Positions 20,113-30,655 of a DNA stretch of 64,000 nucleotides are shown here, piece by piece. Under the pieces are notes generated by a model. It was not told the origin of the DNA. It made no database searches and worked only from the letters and a program-made list of their open reading frames with translations. This DNA comes from Parietichytrium sp. I65-24A (Eukaryota > Sar > Bigyra > Thraustochytrida > Thraustochytriidae), in contig BLSF01000020.1 in assembly GCA_012862575.1 (NCBI GenBank), positions 310,001 to 374,000 of the forward strand, given 5' to 3'. The translations under genes and the position numbers were made by a program. Numbering within the stretch: the stretch's first letter is position 1; the number at the start of each line of letters is the position of its first letter.

Positions 20113-21729
20113 ATGGTGGTGAGGCTGGTGTTGGGCGACAACCTCTTCGTGTTCGGAAAGTTCTCCGAAGAGGAAGCGCGGCAGTTGCTCACCAGAGCCG
20201 CCGAACGTCAGCAGCAGCATCAGCATCAGCATCTGCAGGACAGAGAACCTGCTGAGCAACCGGTCCCCGCTTCGGAACCGGTCGCGAGTGATGTAAATGG
20301 CAGTGGATTGGAACCGGCGCAAGATGCCGTGGATGAAGATGGAGATGGAGATGGAGATGGAAGTGTAGAATCGGTGGAAAACGACACAGGAGATGCGGAG
20401 TGGTATTTGGAATTGCCTCCGGCAGAAGCGTTGGTGGCGGCTTGCGTTCGAGGAAAACGGGAAAGCGGCGGCGGGCCGTATGGTGGGTTGGTGAATTTGG
20501 GGAACACGTGCTTTGCGAATGCGGTGGTACAGTGTGTGGCGAGCGTACCTGGGCTGAGACCTGTTTGGACGGCTGCAAGGCGGCTGGAAGAATCCGCTGC
20601 TTTGGCGGAGTCTGCGCCGATTCTCACGCAGCTTGCGGCCCTGCAAAAGCAGATCGCAAACGATGATTGCGACGATACAGCAAACGGGGCGCAGAACGGC
20701 CAAGTGCAGTGGCCGACCAAGCAGAATGCAATGTTTTACAGAGAAGCGGCCAGGCCAGACAGGTTTGTGGAAGCGGTGCGGGGGTTTTATGCTACTCAAG
20801 GGCTCGGGGAATCTGTGGTGTCTGTGAACCAGGCCACGTCGGAGTTTAGGGTCGGCGTTGATGCGCCGCAACAGGATGCTCATGAATTTCTGGAGTGGCT
20901 TCTAGATGTGCTAAACGATGAGCAGCAAAAACTGTACGCGGCGAGCGGCGACGAGGCGTCAAGTAGAGCAGAGTATGCTCCGGAGGCTGAGAGCGACTTG
21001 GACGAATGGCAAGAGGTTGGCAAAGGTGGCAAGAAATCTTCCAGAGCCCAAAAAGTGGGAAGCTTGCAGGGCGTTGAGTCCCGCCGCAAAACGTTTATAT
21101 CGGAGACTTTTCAAGGCGTTATGCGAAGCAAGGTGCGAACAGTCGGGGCCAAGGAGTCTATTACTCTGCAGCCCTTCATGTGCCTGCAGCTCGACGTGCT
21201 AAACGCCAAGGTGACATCCCTTCACGACGCTCTTGAGCTTTACATGGCCACGGAAATGCTTACGGGCCTTCGCTCTACCAATGGATCCGAGCAGCGCGGC
21301 CAAAAGGAACTTCTTTTTGATAGCCTCCCGCCATCTCTGATCTTGCACCTAAAGCGCTTCGTGTACGATCAGCGAACCGGCAATCCCCAGAAAGTTCGAA
21401 AAGCCATCTCGTACCCTACAGACCTCGTGATTCCTGACTCTTATTTATCTTCGCGTTTGAAGACTGAGCTGCAGATTCAGGAGGCGTCCATCGCAGCCGG
21501 TCACAAAATGACGACGGCATCCCCGCCGCAGTTATACCGCCACTATGAATTGCATGCCATCTGTTTACATTTGGGAGATCTTGCAGTGCGGGGCCACTAC
21601 AAAGCTTACGCCAGAGCTGTGGATGGCTCAAGTTGGCTTGAGCTTGATGACAACAAAGTGAGTACCGTCAAGCAAGTATTGAACGATCCTGATGCATACC
21701 TTTTATTTTACCAACGCAAGAGTGCATGA
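20113..21729 (+). CDS. Ubiquitin carboxyl-terminal hydrolase (USP family)
   Basis: This gene encodes 538 residues. USP enzymes are cysteine proteases that remove ubiquitin from proteins. The Cys box GLVNLGNTCFANAVVQC (catalytic Cys about 133) is followed by QQDAHEFLEWLLDVL, the central LILHLKRFVYD block, and the His box YELHAICLHLGD...GHYKAYAR with WLELDDNKV. The final strand is AYLLFYQRK. All catalytic boxes of the peptidase C19 fold are present in order. The layout most resembles the USP36/42 (Ubp10) type, whose members are nucleolar, but the N-terminal 100 residues are a low-complexity Gln/His and Asp/Gly region without recognisable domains. The CxxC zinc-binding pairs of many USPs are not obvious. 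The ATG at 20113 is the first in frame. Confidence 0.92.
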   Translation: MVVRLVLGDNLFVFGKFSEEEARQLLTRAAERQQQHQHQHLQDREPAEQPVPASEPVASDVNGSGLEPAQDAVDEDGDGDGDGSVESVENDTGDAEWYLELPPAEALVAACVRGKRESGGGPYGGLVNLGNTCFANAVVQCVASVPGLRPVWTAARRLEESAALAESAPILTQLAALQKQIANDDCDDTANGAQNGQVQWPTKQNAMFYREAARPDRFVEAVRGFYATQGLGESVVSVNQATSEFRVGVDAPQQDAHEFLEWLLDVLNDEQQKLYAASGDEASSRAEYAPEAESDLDEWQEVGKGGKKSSRAQKVGSLQGVESRRKTFISETFQGVMRSKVRTVGAKESITLQPFMCLQLDVLNAKVTSLHDALELYMATEMLTGLRSTNGSEQRGQKELLFDSLPPSLILHLKRFVYDQRTGNPQKVRKAISYPTDLVIPDSYLSSRLKTELQIQEASIAAGHKMTTASPPQLYRHYELHAICLHLGDLAVRGHYKAYARAVDGSSWLELDDNKVSTVKQVLNDPDAYLLFYQRKSA

Positions 21730-22013
21730 TTTCCAAATTAATGAATCCGAAACACTTTGCGTCGTAGTCAAAACTATTACATTTTAAAGCCTATAATAAT
21801 TGGATGAATTGAAAATGATCGCGTTTTCTTCCGAGACGTCACGGGCTCAAGTATTGCATTTTGAAAGTGCGTTCGTACATACACGTACAAAGATAGGCCC
21901 GACCAAGGAGACTCGATTCATTTTTCGAGCTGGGCAACTTTAGAAAAACATATCCGGGCAAAACAAAAATGAAAACATATCGCTTATTGTGTTCATGTTT
22001 GGGCAGTGTACGC

Positions 22014-24560
22014 TCACCGCCCAAACTCAGAAGAAGTATTTACAACTCGCTTTGCTTTCTTCAAAAAATCACGCTTCGTGTTTCGCTCGGTCCTTCGCAC
22101 GACGCGCTCACGATGGCGCTTCCTTGAAGTGGATGATACCCCAGTCGGTTCCTCTTTCAGCGCAAATGAACGCGCCACATGCCCCAAATGCAGCTTTTTG
22201 GGGTGAAAGATCTCCTTCGTCTCCTTGGAGTGAACCGCGTATGCTCTAACAAATGCAACAAACGCATCCTCAGCGAGAACTTTTAGCTTTCCTTTTCTCT
22301 TATTCTTTTCCTCCTCCTTTTGCCGCTTTGAGCTCGCAGAGCTCTTCGTCGCGCTCTCCTCGTCTTCATCTTCATCGTCAGCACCTTCGCCCTCAACAAG
22401 ATCTCTCAACTTTAGCTGGAGTAGCGCAGCAGCAGCCTCAGGATTGACAATCGCTCGGTCGGCAATTTTTTTGGAACGCTGCATCGGCTTCTCCCCGAGC
22501 AATTTGCTCATTTTGTCACCATCATCTGTGTCTTCCTCCTGAACGGCGTACTTGCTCAGCGCCGTGAACATGGAATCCTTTTTCATTTCCACCATTTTGA
22601 TACCTTTCTTCTCGAGCAGGCTGATGTACTCAACTTCTGATGGCATCATGAATAGAAGAGACGAGCCGTTGCGACCCGATCGTGCCGTTCGACCCACGCG
22701 GTGCACATACTCAGATATCTCCGAGGGGGGGTCATACTGCACAATCCAATCTACGTGGGGGAGATCTAAACCGCGAGCGGCAACATCTGTGCAAATGAGG
22801 ACTCCGTTCTTGGCCTTGCTGAACTCATCAATCGCGCGCTTTCGCTCCTTTTGCTCAACACTTCCGTGAAGTTTCCACCATCGCGTTCCGAGGCCAGGGT
22901 TCTTGGCCTTGTCTTTCTTGTTGCGGCGCGGGGGCCATTCGATCCTTGACAAGATCCCGTGCAAAAATTCCACCACAGCCCTACATGACGCAAACAAGAT
23001 GATCTTCACGGTAAAATTGTACCTCTTCACCTGCCGCAACACAAACGAGCTCAGAGTTACAAGACGCTCCTTGCAATCTACCAGAATAAAATGCTGGCTC
23101 AGAGTTCTGGGCATTGCCATACTCTGTTCAGTTTCCTCGCCTTCGTTGTTCTCTACTTCGCCAGTGCCGTCCCCATCATTGTCCGTCTGAACTGCCCGCT
23201 TGACAGTTTGGACTTGCACCGTCACAGGATCTCGTAGGCTCCTTGACGCCAATTCTTGAACTTTGCTATTTAAAGTTGCCGACACCATCACTGTCTGGAG
23301 CTTGCTTTGAAAAGACTTCTTGCCTGTGTTTGCTTCATCAACGCCTAGGTTCTCATCGAGCCAATCCAAAACTGAAGAAATTTGCTTTGTAAACCCAGGA
23401 TCCGTGAGACGATCGGCTTCGTCCAGAACGAGCCAGCGCAACTTGCCTCGCATCAGACTGCCTCGGAGTGTTTCTGTGTGCTCTAGGTGATCGAGGAGGC
23501 GGCCAGGCGTAGCAACTAAGATATTGATGCCCTTCCGTAAGCGTGCCTTTTCGCTTTTTCGTTTTTCTCCGCCTACTAAGGAGCCAATGATAATCCAATG
23601 GAACGGTTTACAAACCTTTTCAAAAACCTGGGTGATTTGGAAGCACAGCTCGCGAGTCGGAGACATGACAAGGGCCGAGATCCCATCGCCACGTGACACA
23701 CTTGAACTGCTCTGCGACAGGTTGTGCAAGATTGGGAGCCCAAACGCAAGGGTTTTCCCCGAACCAGTTTGGCTCCTGATAAGAAGGTCCCGCCCAGCAA
23801 TGATTGGGGGGATACTTCGGCTTTGGACTTCCGTCGGAGTAACAAAACCCATTCCGCCGTCTCTTTCCGCTTTTAACAAAATTTGCACGAGCTTCTCATC
23901 CAACCCCAATTTCGAAAAGTCGCTGGCAAGAATTGTCTCCTGGTCAACTGCCACATTGGGCGCATCTTTTGGCGCCACACCGCTCTCATTCTCGCGGACA
24001 ATTTTCGATTCTCCCAGGTCCTCCTCGTCTACTTCCATGCGACTACTACTCCTCGCCTGCGACGGCTTGAGCTCGCGTGTAAGCTTGGACTGCTTGACTT
24101 CCTTCGCCGACGTCACGACCTCCTGCTTCTTCCCTGCATTTGGCGCAATCTTCGCAGGTTTCCCTGCCTGCATCGAAGATGTCGAAGATGTCAAAGATGT
24201 CAAAGATGGTTTCTCCTTTCTCTCCATCTTAGCCGCATTCGCAGGCTTTTCAATCTTGGCAGATTTCGCCATTTTGCTCTCCTTATGCATGCTAGAACCC
24301 GGACCACTTTTCGTCACTGCGCTCTTCGCAGTTTCCACGTTTCGCACATTTGCCTTCGCTGGGCTCTCTTTGCCCGCGCCGTTTGCGGTACGCTTCTTGG
24401 CGTCCGCAGGCTGCTTCGGCGCCCTTGTATTTGACTGGCGCTCGGCCGCCGTGCCGATTGCGGAACGCTTTTTACCCGCGGCCTTGGGAGCCTCCGCGTC
24501 GTGGCGTGGTGGCTGCGGCTGCTCATCCTCGTCATCCTCCACCACGATGTTGAGGAACAT
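22014..24560 (-). CDS. DDX31: DEAD-box RNA helicase DDX31/Dbp7 homologue
   Basis: This single-exon gene encodes 848 residues. Dbp7/DDX31 is a nucleolar ATP-dependent RNA helicase for early 60S assembly. After a 200-residue charged N-terminus come the Q-motif region (TPTEVQSRSIPPI), motif I SQTGSGKT (about 265), Ia SPTREL, the family-specific LVGGEKRKSEKARLRKGINIL, Ib TPGR, II DEAD (about 380), III SAT, V TDVAARGLD and VI HRVGRTARSG. The GGEKRKSEKARLRKG block separates this subfamily from other DEAD-box proteins. The C-terminal DUF4217-type segment (VAFVRAYAVHSKE, HLGHVARSFALKE) is also present. It is the third ribosome-assembly gene in the window. TGCGGAAC-type words lie about 180-215 bp upstream. 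Confidence 0.95.
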   Translation of the reverse strand: MFLNIVVEDDEDEQPQPPRHDAEAPKAAGKKRSAIGTAAERQSNTRAPKQPADAKKRTANGAGKESPAKANVRNVETAKSAVTKSGPGSSMHKESKMAKSAKIEKPANAAKMERKEKPSLTSLTSSTSSMQAGKPAKIAPNAGKKQEVVTSAKEVKQSKLTRELKPSQARSSSRMEVDEEDLGESKIVRENESGVAPKDAPNVAVDQETILASDFSKLGLDEKLVQILLKAERDGGMGFVTPTEVQSRSIPPIIAGRDLLIRSQTGSGKTLAFGLPILHNLSQSSSSVSRGDGISALVMSPTRELCFQITQVFEKVCKPFHWIIIGSLVGGEKRKSEKARLRKGINILVATPGRLLDHLEHTETLRGSLMRGKLRWLVLDEADRLTDPGFTKQISSVLDWLDENLGVDEANTGKKSFQSKLQTVMVSATLNSKVQELASRSLRDPVTVQVQTVKRAVQTDNDGDGTGEVENNEGEETEQSMAMPRTLSQHFILVDCKERLVTLSSFVLRQVKRYNFTVKIILFASCRAVVEFLHGILSRIEWPPRRNKKDKAKNPGLGTRWWKLHGSVEQKERKRAIDEFSKAKNGVLICTDVAARGLDLPHVDWIVQYDPPSEISEYVHRVGRTARSGRNGSSLLFMMPSEVEYISLLEKKGIKMVEMKKDSMFTALSKYAVQEEDTDDGDKMSKLLGEKPMQRSKKIADRAIVNPEAAAALLQLKLRDLVEGEGADDEDEDEESATKSSASSKRQKEEEKNKRKGKLKVLAEDAFVAFVRAYAVHSKETKEIFHPKKLHLGHVARSFALKEEPTGVSSTSRKRHRERVVRRTERNTKRDFLKKAKRVVNTSSEFGR

Positions 24561-25602
24561 GCTGGCGCGGTGGGAGCGGGGGAAGGGAGAAAGAAATAGG
24601 AAATAGAAAAAGGCGGGGCCGCGGACACTTTGCGATGCGCGCGCCCTTCTGCGATGTGCGAGAGAGCGACTGTTTCCCTCAGAAAAGTTTCTGTTGTCGC
24701 AACTTTCCGCAACCAGTCGTTGGGCTATGGCTGTGGTGCGTTTCGGAACGCGTTTCGGTCAATGGGTTCCGCAACGATGTCGGGAGATGTTGGTTGCGCC
24801 GGCAGAACTACCGCTTAAGGCAAGAAAGTGATTGGTCTCACTGAGTGGCGCAAGCACGGGTAATAAAGAAACACCGGCTAGGGATAGTAGATGCATTTAG
24901 CGTAAAGACGGTTCCAGGAACATCCTGTGTTCGTCCGAATTATCCGGAATTCGTATTCGCCAAATACGCAATGCGTGGTGGCGGACCGCGGTGTGAGGAC
25001 AGACTCGCGTATTCGAGTATTTTTAAATACGCCTTCCGCACCTTCTACTAGTCCTCCTACCTCTCCCGCTATCTCATAAGCTAGCCGCAGCACCCCTTAA
25101 AATCTCCCCAATAACGAACAGCTAACTGCGATCGATAGTCCCGGGTAACGGATTTGATAGCCCAAACACTAAGGTTAGCCAGGAACGGCGAAAAGCAGTG
25201 TCCGCGGAGCAGAACAGAAAAGCGCAGTGAGTGCAATCGATCGGTAAGTGTACGCGCGGTTTTGCGATGTTCATAAATGTCTATGTTTGGGACAGTGGTG
25301 TCCCCTGTCCCCGCCGCGGCCGCTAAGCCGTGGAAGTGAAGGTGTCCTCGGGTTTGGCCCCGCAAATTTGCTTTGCTCGCGCGTTTTGTGCGACCGGTGT
25401 GGTTGGTGCCTGCCCGCAAATAGAGGAAGGATAATGTCTTTTGGCGATGAAGTGCTGACGAATGTTGTGTGTTCTGTATTGTGTGTTCATGTATTTGTAT
25501 TGTGTGGAAACTTGTGACTTTGTGACTATGTGACTATGTGTAGGAATTGTGCGGCGAGAGAAGAGAAGGAGCGCTAGTTGGAGACCTCAATCATCAATCA
25601 AA
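24561..25602. other. Divergent intergenic region between DDX31 and seryl-tRNA synthetase
   Basis: No gene was seen. It carries copies of the TGCGGAAC word (24741-24776) and AT/CG inverted words around GTATTCG and CGAATAC (24,945-25,035). TCAATCATCAATCA lies immediately before the synthetase ATG. It should hold both promoters. Confidence 0.6.
24741..24776. promoter_or_regulatory. Candidate promoter element: TTCGGAACGCGTTTC and GGGTTCCGCAACG
   Basis: Two oppositely oriented versions of the CGGAAC word lie 180-215 bp upstream of the DDX31 ATG. Compare the pair upstream of BMS1. A regulatory role is inferred from recurrence only. Confidence 0.3.
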
Positions 25603-27029
25603 ATGCCTTTGGATATTCGATTGTTTAGGGACCCAGAGACTCTGGGCAAGATTCGCGAGTCGGAAGAGAAGAGGTATGCGAACCCGCAAGTGGTAGATGA
25701 CATTGTCGAGGCGGACAAGTTGTGGCGCCAGCTGCTGGTCGACCTCGAGCAGGCCAAGAAGGAGAAAAATGCTGCAAGCAAGGCCATCGGCGAGAAGAAG
25801 AAGGCCAAGCAGGATGCAACTGAAGAGCAGGAGAAGGCAAAGGAGATGTCTGTAAAGATCGCCAAGCTCGAGGTTGACGTGAACGAGGCCAAGGCAATCG
25901 TGGACAAACTTTTGCCATCCGTCGGGAACCTTGTGCACCCTAGCGTCGTGTTCAGCAAGGACGAAGAGAAGGACAACGAGGTGGTCGCAACCTGGGGCGA
26001 GGCCGTGAGCAAAGAAGGAATTCTCCCACACAACCACCTTTTGTGGCGCATTGACGGCTACGAGCCTGAGCGCGGCGTAAAAGCTGCTGGTCACCGCGGC
26101 TACTTTTTGAAGGGACATGGTGTCTTGTAAGTTTTGCTGGATAGAGCTGCTGGTACGTGTTGTATTGTAGCACTAACTTTTGTTGACGATGCGTGAAAAG
26201 GTTGAACCAAGCCCTCATCTCTTACGCGCTGCAGACTCTCCTGAAGGACGGTTACACTCCACTCCAGCCCCCATACTTTATGAACAAGGAGGTCATGGCT
26301 GGAGTTGCGCAGCTTTCCGACTTTGACGAGTCTCTGTATCATGTGAGCGGTGCTGACGAGAAGGACGACAAGTACCTTATTGCAACTAGTGAGCAGCCAA
26401 TCTGCGCTTACCACATGGGAGACTGGTTCCGGAACAAGGACGAGCTTCCACTCAAGTATGCAGGTTTCTCCACTTGCTTTCGCAAGGAGGCTGGCAAGCA
26501 CGGAAAGGATACATGGGGAATCTTCCGCGTGCATCAGTTCGACAAGGTGGAGCAATTCGTCATTACTGACCCAGAATCCTCCTGGGAGGCTCACGAGGAG
26601 ATGCGTAAGATCGCTGAGGACTTTCTTCAGTCCCTTAAGCTCCCTTACCGCGTGGTCAACATTGTTTCTGGTGAATTGAACCTCGCAGCAGCCAAAAAGT
26701 ACGACATCGAGGCCTGGTTCCCAAGCTACGGAGAATACAAGGAGCTTGTATCTTGCTCCAACTGCCTCGACTACCAATCCCGTGCAATGGATATTCGATT
26801 CGGAGAGAAGGAGGACAAACAGCATGTGCACATGCTCAACTCGACCCTCTGTGCTCTCACCCGCACTATCTCTTGCATTCTCGAGAACTACCAAGAGGAG
26901 GATGGTGTCCGCGTTCCTGAGGTTCTGATCCCATACATGGGCGGAATTGACTTTTTGCCATTTGCTCGCGAAGTGATGGTGGACAAGACTCAGCGCGCGC
27001 AGGCAAAAGCTGCAGCTAAAAATCAATAG
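25603..27029 (+). CDS. SerRS: Seryl-tRNA synthetase (cytosolic)
   Basis: It charges tRNA(Ser) with serine. There are two exons, 25603-26126 and 26201-27029, encoding 450 residues. The 74-bp intron has GTAAGT, a CACTAAC branch-like word and AAAG at its end. Splicing restores GHGVLLNQALISYAL, the conserved entry to the catalytic domain. The N-terminus is the expected long antiparallel coiled coil (about 30-120, rich in Lys, Glu and Ala). The class II motifs follow: motif 2 FSTCFRKEAGKHGKDTWGIF, the HQFDKVEQF strand, and motif 3 with LNSTLCALTRTISCILENYQ and VPEVLIPYMGG. The C-terminus is short and basic, and no targeting peptide is present, so a cytosolic enzyme is likely. Confidence 0.97.
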
Positions 27030-27259
27030 ATGTTACCCCTTTTCCCATTTTCTTCTTTCTGGCAGAACTTTCTCGTCCGTTTTTCGGTACTTGACACATA
27101 TCCGACGGCCAAAAGGAGCTGGACAGCGAGAAGCACCAGACTATAGTATCACAATTTCTCATTCTTTTCCTGAATTCTGTAGTTTAGATGGATTACTCGA
27201 TTCCCCTGCATCACTCGATTAACTATTGTACATTCTCATCATCGTCATTCACTTGTCCT

Positions 27260-28873
27260 TCAAAATGTATACGAGAGTGCCTTGCCATCGTCTCCAGCTG
27301 CAACAAGAAAATTATCTCCAGCTAGAATTGAGCGCACAGCCGCAGCGTTCGCACCAAGACCGTAGCAAAGTTTTCCGGATTCCAGACTGTGCACTAGAAG
27401 GATTCCATCACCAGCACCCGATAAAACGTACTTTGAAGTCACTTCGAGACTGTAGATAAAGTCCTTATGGTGTTCGAGCGACATCAACGGCGTGTCGAGC
27501 CGCCGAGGGTCTGACACCACAATCCTTTTGTCTGCTCCCGCGGTTACAAGTAAGTCGGACTCGGTTGACTTTATGCAGTTCACAGCTCCCCCGGCATGTA
27601 GAGTTCCCTTTTGAACGCCATTTCCACGAGTGCGTAAATCCCAGAAGCGAACGACTCCAGCCTGGTCGCCAGAGACAAATTGTCTTGAACCCAGAGTGTG
27701 GAAGCTAGTCACGTGGCCATTGTGTGCCCCCTCGCTTAGCCTGTGAGGATCCCCATGCTCCAGATTCCACACTAGCGCAGTGCCGTCTCTGGCACCAGTC
27801 AGCAGCATTGCTCCGCTCAACGCCATATCAAGGATCGGAGCCTTGTGACCGGTAAAGCACGCCACCTCACTGTTGGATCGCGTGTCCCATATTCTGATTG
27901 TCTTGTCGTACGAGCAGCTGAGACAATGTTTTCCACTTTCCGTCACAAGGATCTTTGAAATTGAGCCACGGTGCCCTTCAAGATCTGCGCATTGAACGCC
28001 TCGCCAATGACAAAGTTTGTTGTCCATCCCAGCGCTCATAATGGACCCATCTGGCAGGTACGAGCAGCCGGTAACCCACTCGTGATGTCCGTACTTTTTC
28101 GAGTACAAATTCCGCTTCTCCTTGCCCGTGCGCACTTCAAATACACGGAGACCGTGATCCGTGCCTCCAACAACGCACTCCTTTCCATCGGGGGAAAGCG
28201 CTGCACAGAGCAGTGGCCTGTCCGAAGCGTCAAGCACAGTCCCTTCGGGGTTTCTCGGCCCCCTGGACCAATCTGCGCTGTGTCGCACCACCTGCCCCAT
28301 GGGCAAATACGGGCCTTGAAATTCCCTAGGATCCAGCAATCTCTGCGCCCCCACATACTTCTCCTCATCTTTGTGCTCATTCACGTCCTCCACCGCCCCG
28401 CCCCGCGCTAAGGCCAGCTCCCGAAACCCTTTATGAAACTCTTCCATATAAGCTTCGTCTTGCATGTGCGCGTTCGCCATTGACCCCGCGGGACCGGGCA
28501 TCATCTTATTCCTCGATCGAGCGCCCGACTCCTTCTGAGCATAGCCACCGTGGCCCGAAACCTTTGCATTTGCATAGCTTTCGTCATCAGCGTTCTCACC
28601 GCGTCTGCTCGACCTTGAACCTAAAGAACCTGCTGAACGTGATGAACGAACAATTTCGATGTTCTCTGGCCTGACCACCGCCCCATGTTTGGCTTCACAT
28701 TCAAAGTACCTGTGCCCGTCCACCGTTCCGTCATGCTTGCCCACCGGTCGGTCCAGCCGAACGCCGACGAACTCGCCACTTTTGCCGCGAAGTTGCCCGA
28801 CCCAGCACACGCGGCAAGCTTCTCCCGAGCTGCGCACTCTCGCAGAGGACCCCACTGCCACCGTGCCCGCCAT
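27260..28873 (-). CDS. CAP-Gly domain fused to a WD40 propeller
   Basis: This gene encodes 537 residues from the ATG at 28873. The N-terminal CAP-Gly domain (about 5-72) has the hallmark GKHDGTVDGHRYFECEAKHG and VVRPENI, preceded by SGEFVGVRLD. CAP-Gly domains bind the EEY/F tails of tubulin and end-binding proteins. A disordered linker follows (about 75-185), then about seven WD40 repeats (about 190-537) including SCSYDKTIRIWDTR, TGARDGTALVWNLE, SGDQAGVVRFWDLR and SAGMDNKLCHW. I know CAP-Gly fused to coiled coils (CLIP, dynactin), leucine-rich repeats (TBCE) and kinesins, but not this arrangement as a standard family. A microtubule- or cilium-related role is inferred. No intron interrupts the gene, so the fusion is within one continuous frame. 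It is convergent with the synthetase. Confidence 0.9.
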   Translation of the reverse strand: MAGTVAVGSSARVRSSGEACRVCWVGQLRGKSGEFVGVRLDRPVGKHDGTVDGHRYFECEAKHGAVVRPENIEIVRSSRSAGSLGSRSSRRGENADDESYANAKVSGHGGYAQKESGARSRNKMMPGPAGSMANAHMQDEAYMEEFHKGFRELALARGGAVEDVNEHKDEEKYVGAQRLLDPREFQGPYLPMGQVVRHSADWSRGPRNPEGTVLDASDRPLLCAALSPDGKECVVGGTDHGLRVFEVRTGKEKRNLYSKKYGHHEWVTGCSYLPDGSIMSAGMDNKLCHWRGVQCADLEGHRGSISKILVTESGKHCLSCSYDKTIRIWDTRSNSEVACFTGHKAPILDMALSGAMLLTGARDGTALVWNLEHGDPHRLSEGAHNGHVTSFHTLGSRQFVSGDQAGVVRFWDLRTRGNGVQKGTLHAGGAVNCIKSTESDLLVTAGADKRIVVSDPRRLDTPLMSLEHHKDFIYSLEVTSKYVLSGAGDGILLVHSLESGKLCYGLGANAAAVRSILAGDNFLVAAGDDGKALSYTF

Positions 28874-28886
28874 CCACCTCAATCGC

Positions 28887-28892
28887 GCAATT

Positions 28893-28906
<14 letters not shown>
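28887..28906 (-). promoter_or_regulatory. 5' leader element TTGATTGATTGATTAATTGC
   Basis: On the minus strand this 20-mer ends 13 bp before the CAP-Gly/WD40 ATG. The identical 20-mer lies 11 bp before the ATG at 61218. Position and identity suggest a leader or core-promoter element rather than a random microsatellite. Confidence 0.4.

Positions 28907-28956
<50 letters not shown>
28893..28956. repeat. (AATC)n microsatellite, 16 units
   Basis: It is a perfect 64-bp tetranucleotide tract directly upstream of the CAP-Gly/WD40 start. Confidence 0.95.
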
Positions 28957-28958
<2 letters not shown>

Positions 28959-29301
28959 CGAGGACCGAGGACCGATCCGTTGAAACCACCGAGTACCCCT
29001 GCGAGGACACTTCCACTGCAGAAGGAGGAAAAGGCAGGAGAGAACGAAAGAAAACAATTAACAGTAGATGGCATCATTATTTGGTAGAATCAATTACTCG
29101 GGAGGTAGGGATGCAGTAAGCGAGCGTAAGGGCCAACGGTCACGAGAACCGGCATCGCAAAACAGGGAACGAAGAACCGAAAACCGAACTACCGAACTAC
29201 CGAACCACGAGAATGGTCGGTTCGGCAGATGGGAACCCGAGGGAGGAAACGTGAAGAGCGAGCGGAAGAGACAGAACTGCCGAAGAGGACGAGGCGTGTA
29301 A

Positions 29302-30655
29302 ATGTTTGAGTCAGTGCTGCGCAGTGTGAGGGGCGCGAATGTGTCTCGACGTGAAAAGCTGCATGTCGCAGTGGAGATGAACTCCCCAATGTACGTGGAG
29401 TTACGGGTTTCTGGAATGGGGTGGTGTGCGCCAGGATTGCATGAATGGGCACGAAATACTCTTGCGATGGCAGCAAATGAGGAGCATCAGCGCCTGATGC
29501 ACAGTGTTCGAGGATGCAAAGAGTCCGGTGAGCTGGTTTTCTTGAGCCGCAGTCTAAGGTGCCCGCAAGTGGAAACTTTGGCTGACGTGGAAGCAGAATG
29601 CACAGAAGTAAGTACCTGCTCCAGTTTGACTCTGTATGTATGTGTATATGATTATGAAAAGCTCTTGCTGACCGCCAAGGTTCTGGGACTAAGACTATGT
29701 GGAAATTGGAGCTTCACGTCAAAGGTTGGGGCGACACTGGTTCACCACTTGCAGAGTTGAGGACCGTTTTCAACAAGGGCTGGGAGCCGAAGGGCGGACT
29801 GCTTTCCCTAAAGTTTTCTTTCTACCAAACAAAAGTGTCTCCAATGTACATGGAATGCTTATCTATGATGTGGATGGGCAAACTAAAATTGTCTGGCCAT
29901 CTTCTGGCTGGGGTCTTGATGCCAAATCTCGAAAAGGATTGGCGGAATGCTGCTGCGCAAATTCTTGGCAGCCTGGCGACGGTCGGGCAATTTGCCCACG
30001 CAGGAACAGACGAGAGCTTCGTGGGATTCGCCAAGTGCTCATATTCTCCAACCGAGTTCCCCCCAGATTGCTGAGAGCTTACCAGTGCTCGTCGTTCCCT
30101 TTGCCTCGGAGGTTCCATGGGAATCTGCTTCTTCACCAGTCAGGGCGATCGGAAACGCCATGCATAAGTAAGTCATTATTTTGAAACCGTTACTTGGTAA
30201 TAGATTTGTCTGAGAAGAGCACTTCTATGATTTTAAGCGCGATGTGGAAGCACCTTGATTTGCAGGTTGACGAAGCTCCACAAGTCGTGCGAGATAATCC
30301 AGTTTTGTTTGAGATGAGAGCCACAGTGCTTGCGAGCAAGGGATCCGTGTTGTTTCAGAAAGGGGATGTAATCCTTGTCTTTGCAAATTTCGAGAGTTCA
30401 GTCAACCCAATAAACTGCGCCAAGTCTATACACCACGCAATAACCTGTTTCGCGGAGAAATTATTTTTGGGAGGAGAAAATTCATCGGACTTATTGACTT
30501 ATTTTGCTATACATCTCGCCAGAATACTTCGTCGTTTGAGCCCTGAAACTAAGGTCTCGTTCGAGAACGGGAGCGAGGCAGTCGCATCCGAAGCTACATT
30601 CGAAGCCACCGTCAAATCCTCACTCTCCTTAAAAAACAATGCCCAATCCAACTAA
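29302..30655 (+). CDS. Multi-exon hypothetical protein (exon model uncertain)
   Basis: Exon 1 runs from the ATG at 29302 to 29608 and ends ECTE at a GTAAGT donor. A CTGAC word and AAG acceptors follow. Exon 2 most likely starts near 29693 and reads KLELHVKGWGDTGSPLAEL onward. A second frame across 29700-29960, containing HGMLIYDVDGQTKIVWPSS, also looks coding, so an extra intron or a frame change must be resolved. A later exon from 30067 (IAESLPVLVVPFASEVPWE) ends at a GTAAGT donor at 30168. The last exon, probably from 30220, reads TSMILSAMWKHLDLQVDEA to a TAA at 30653-30655. The middle introns would be unusually short (about 46-52 bp). No family was recognised. Its stop overlaps that of the minus-strand SMIM20-like gene. 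Confidence 0.5.

Larger units (their letters stand above)
28874..29301. other. Divergent intergenic region with (AATC)n tract
   Basis: It contains the tetranucleotide tract listed separately and otherwise no coding signal. It should carry the promoters of the CAP-Gly/WD40 gene (minus) and the spliced orphan (plus). Confidence 0.6.

Noticed and set aside
22253-24606. Long plus-strand ORFs opposite DDX31, up to 360 codons
   Set aside because: They are antisense shadows of the helicase gene, with no domain content.
25587-27026. Minus-strand ORFs opposite seryl-tRNA synthetase
   Set aside because: They are antisense to highly biased synthetase codons. The sense frame has all class II motifs.
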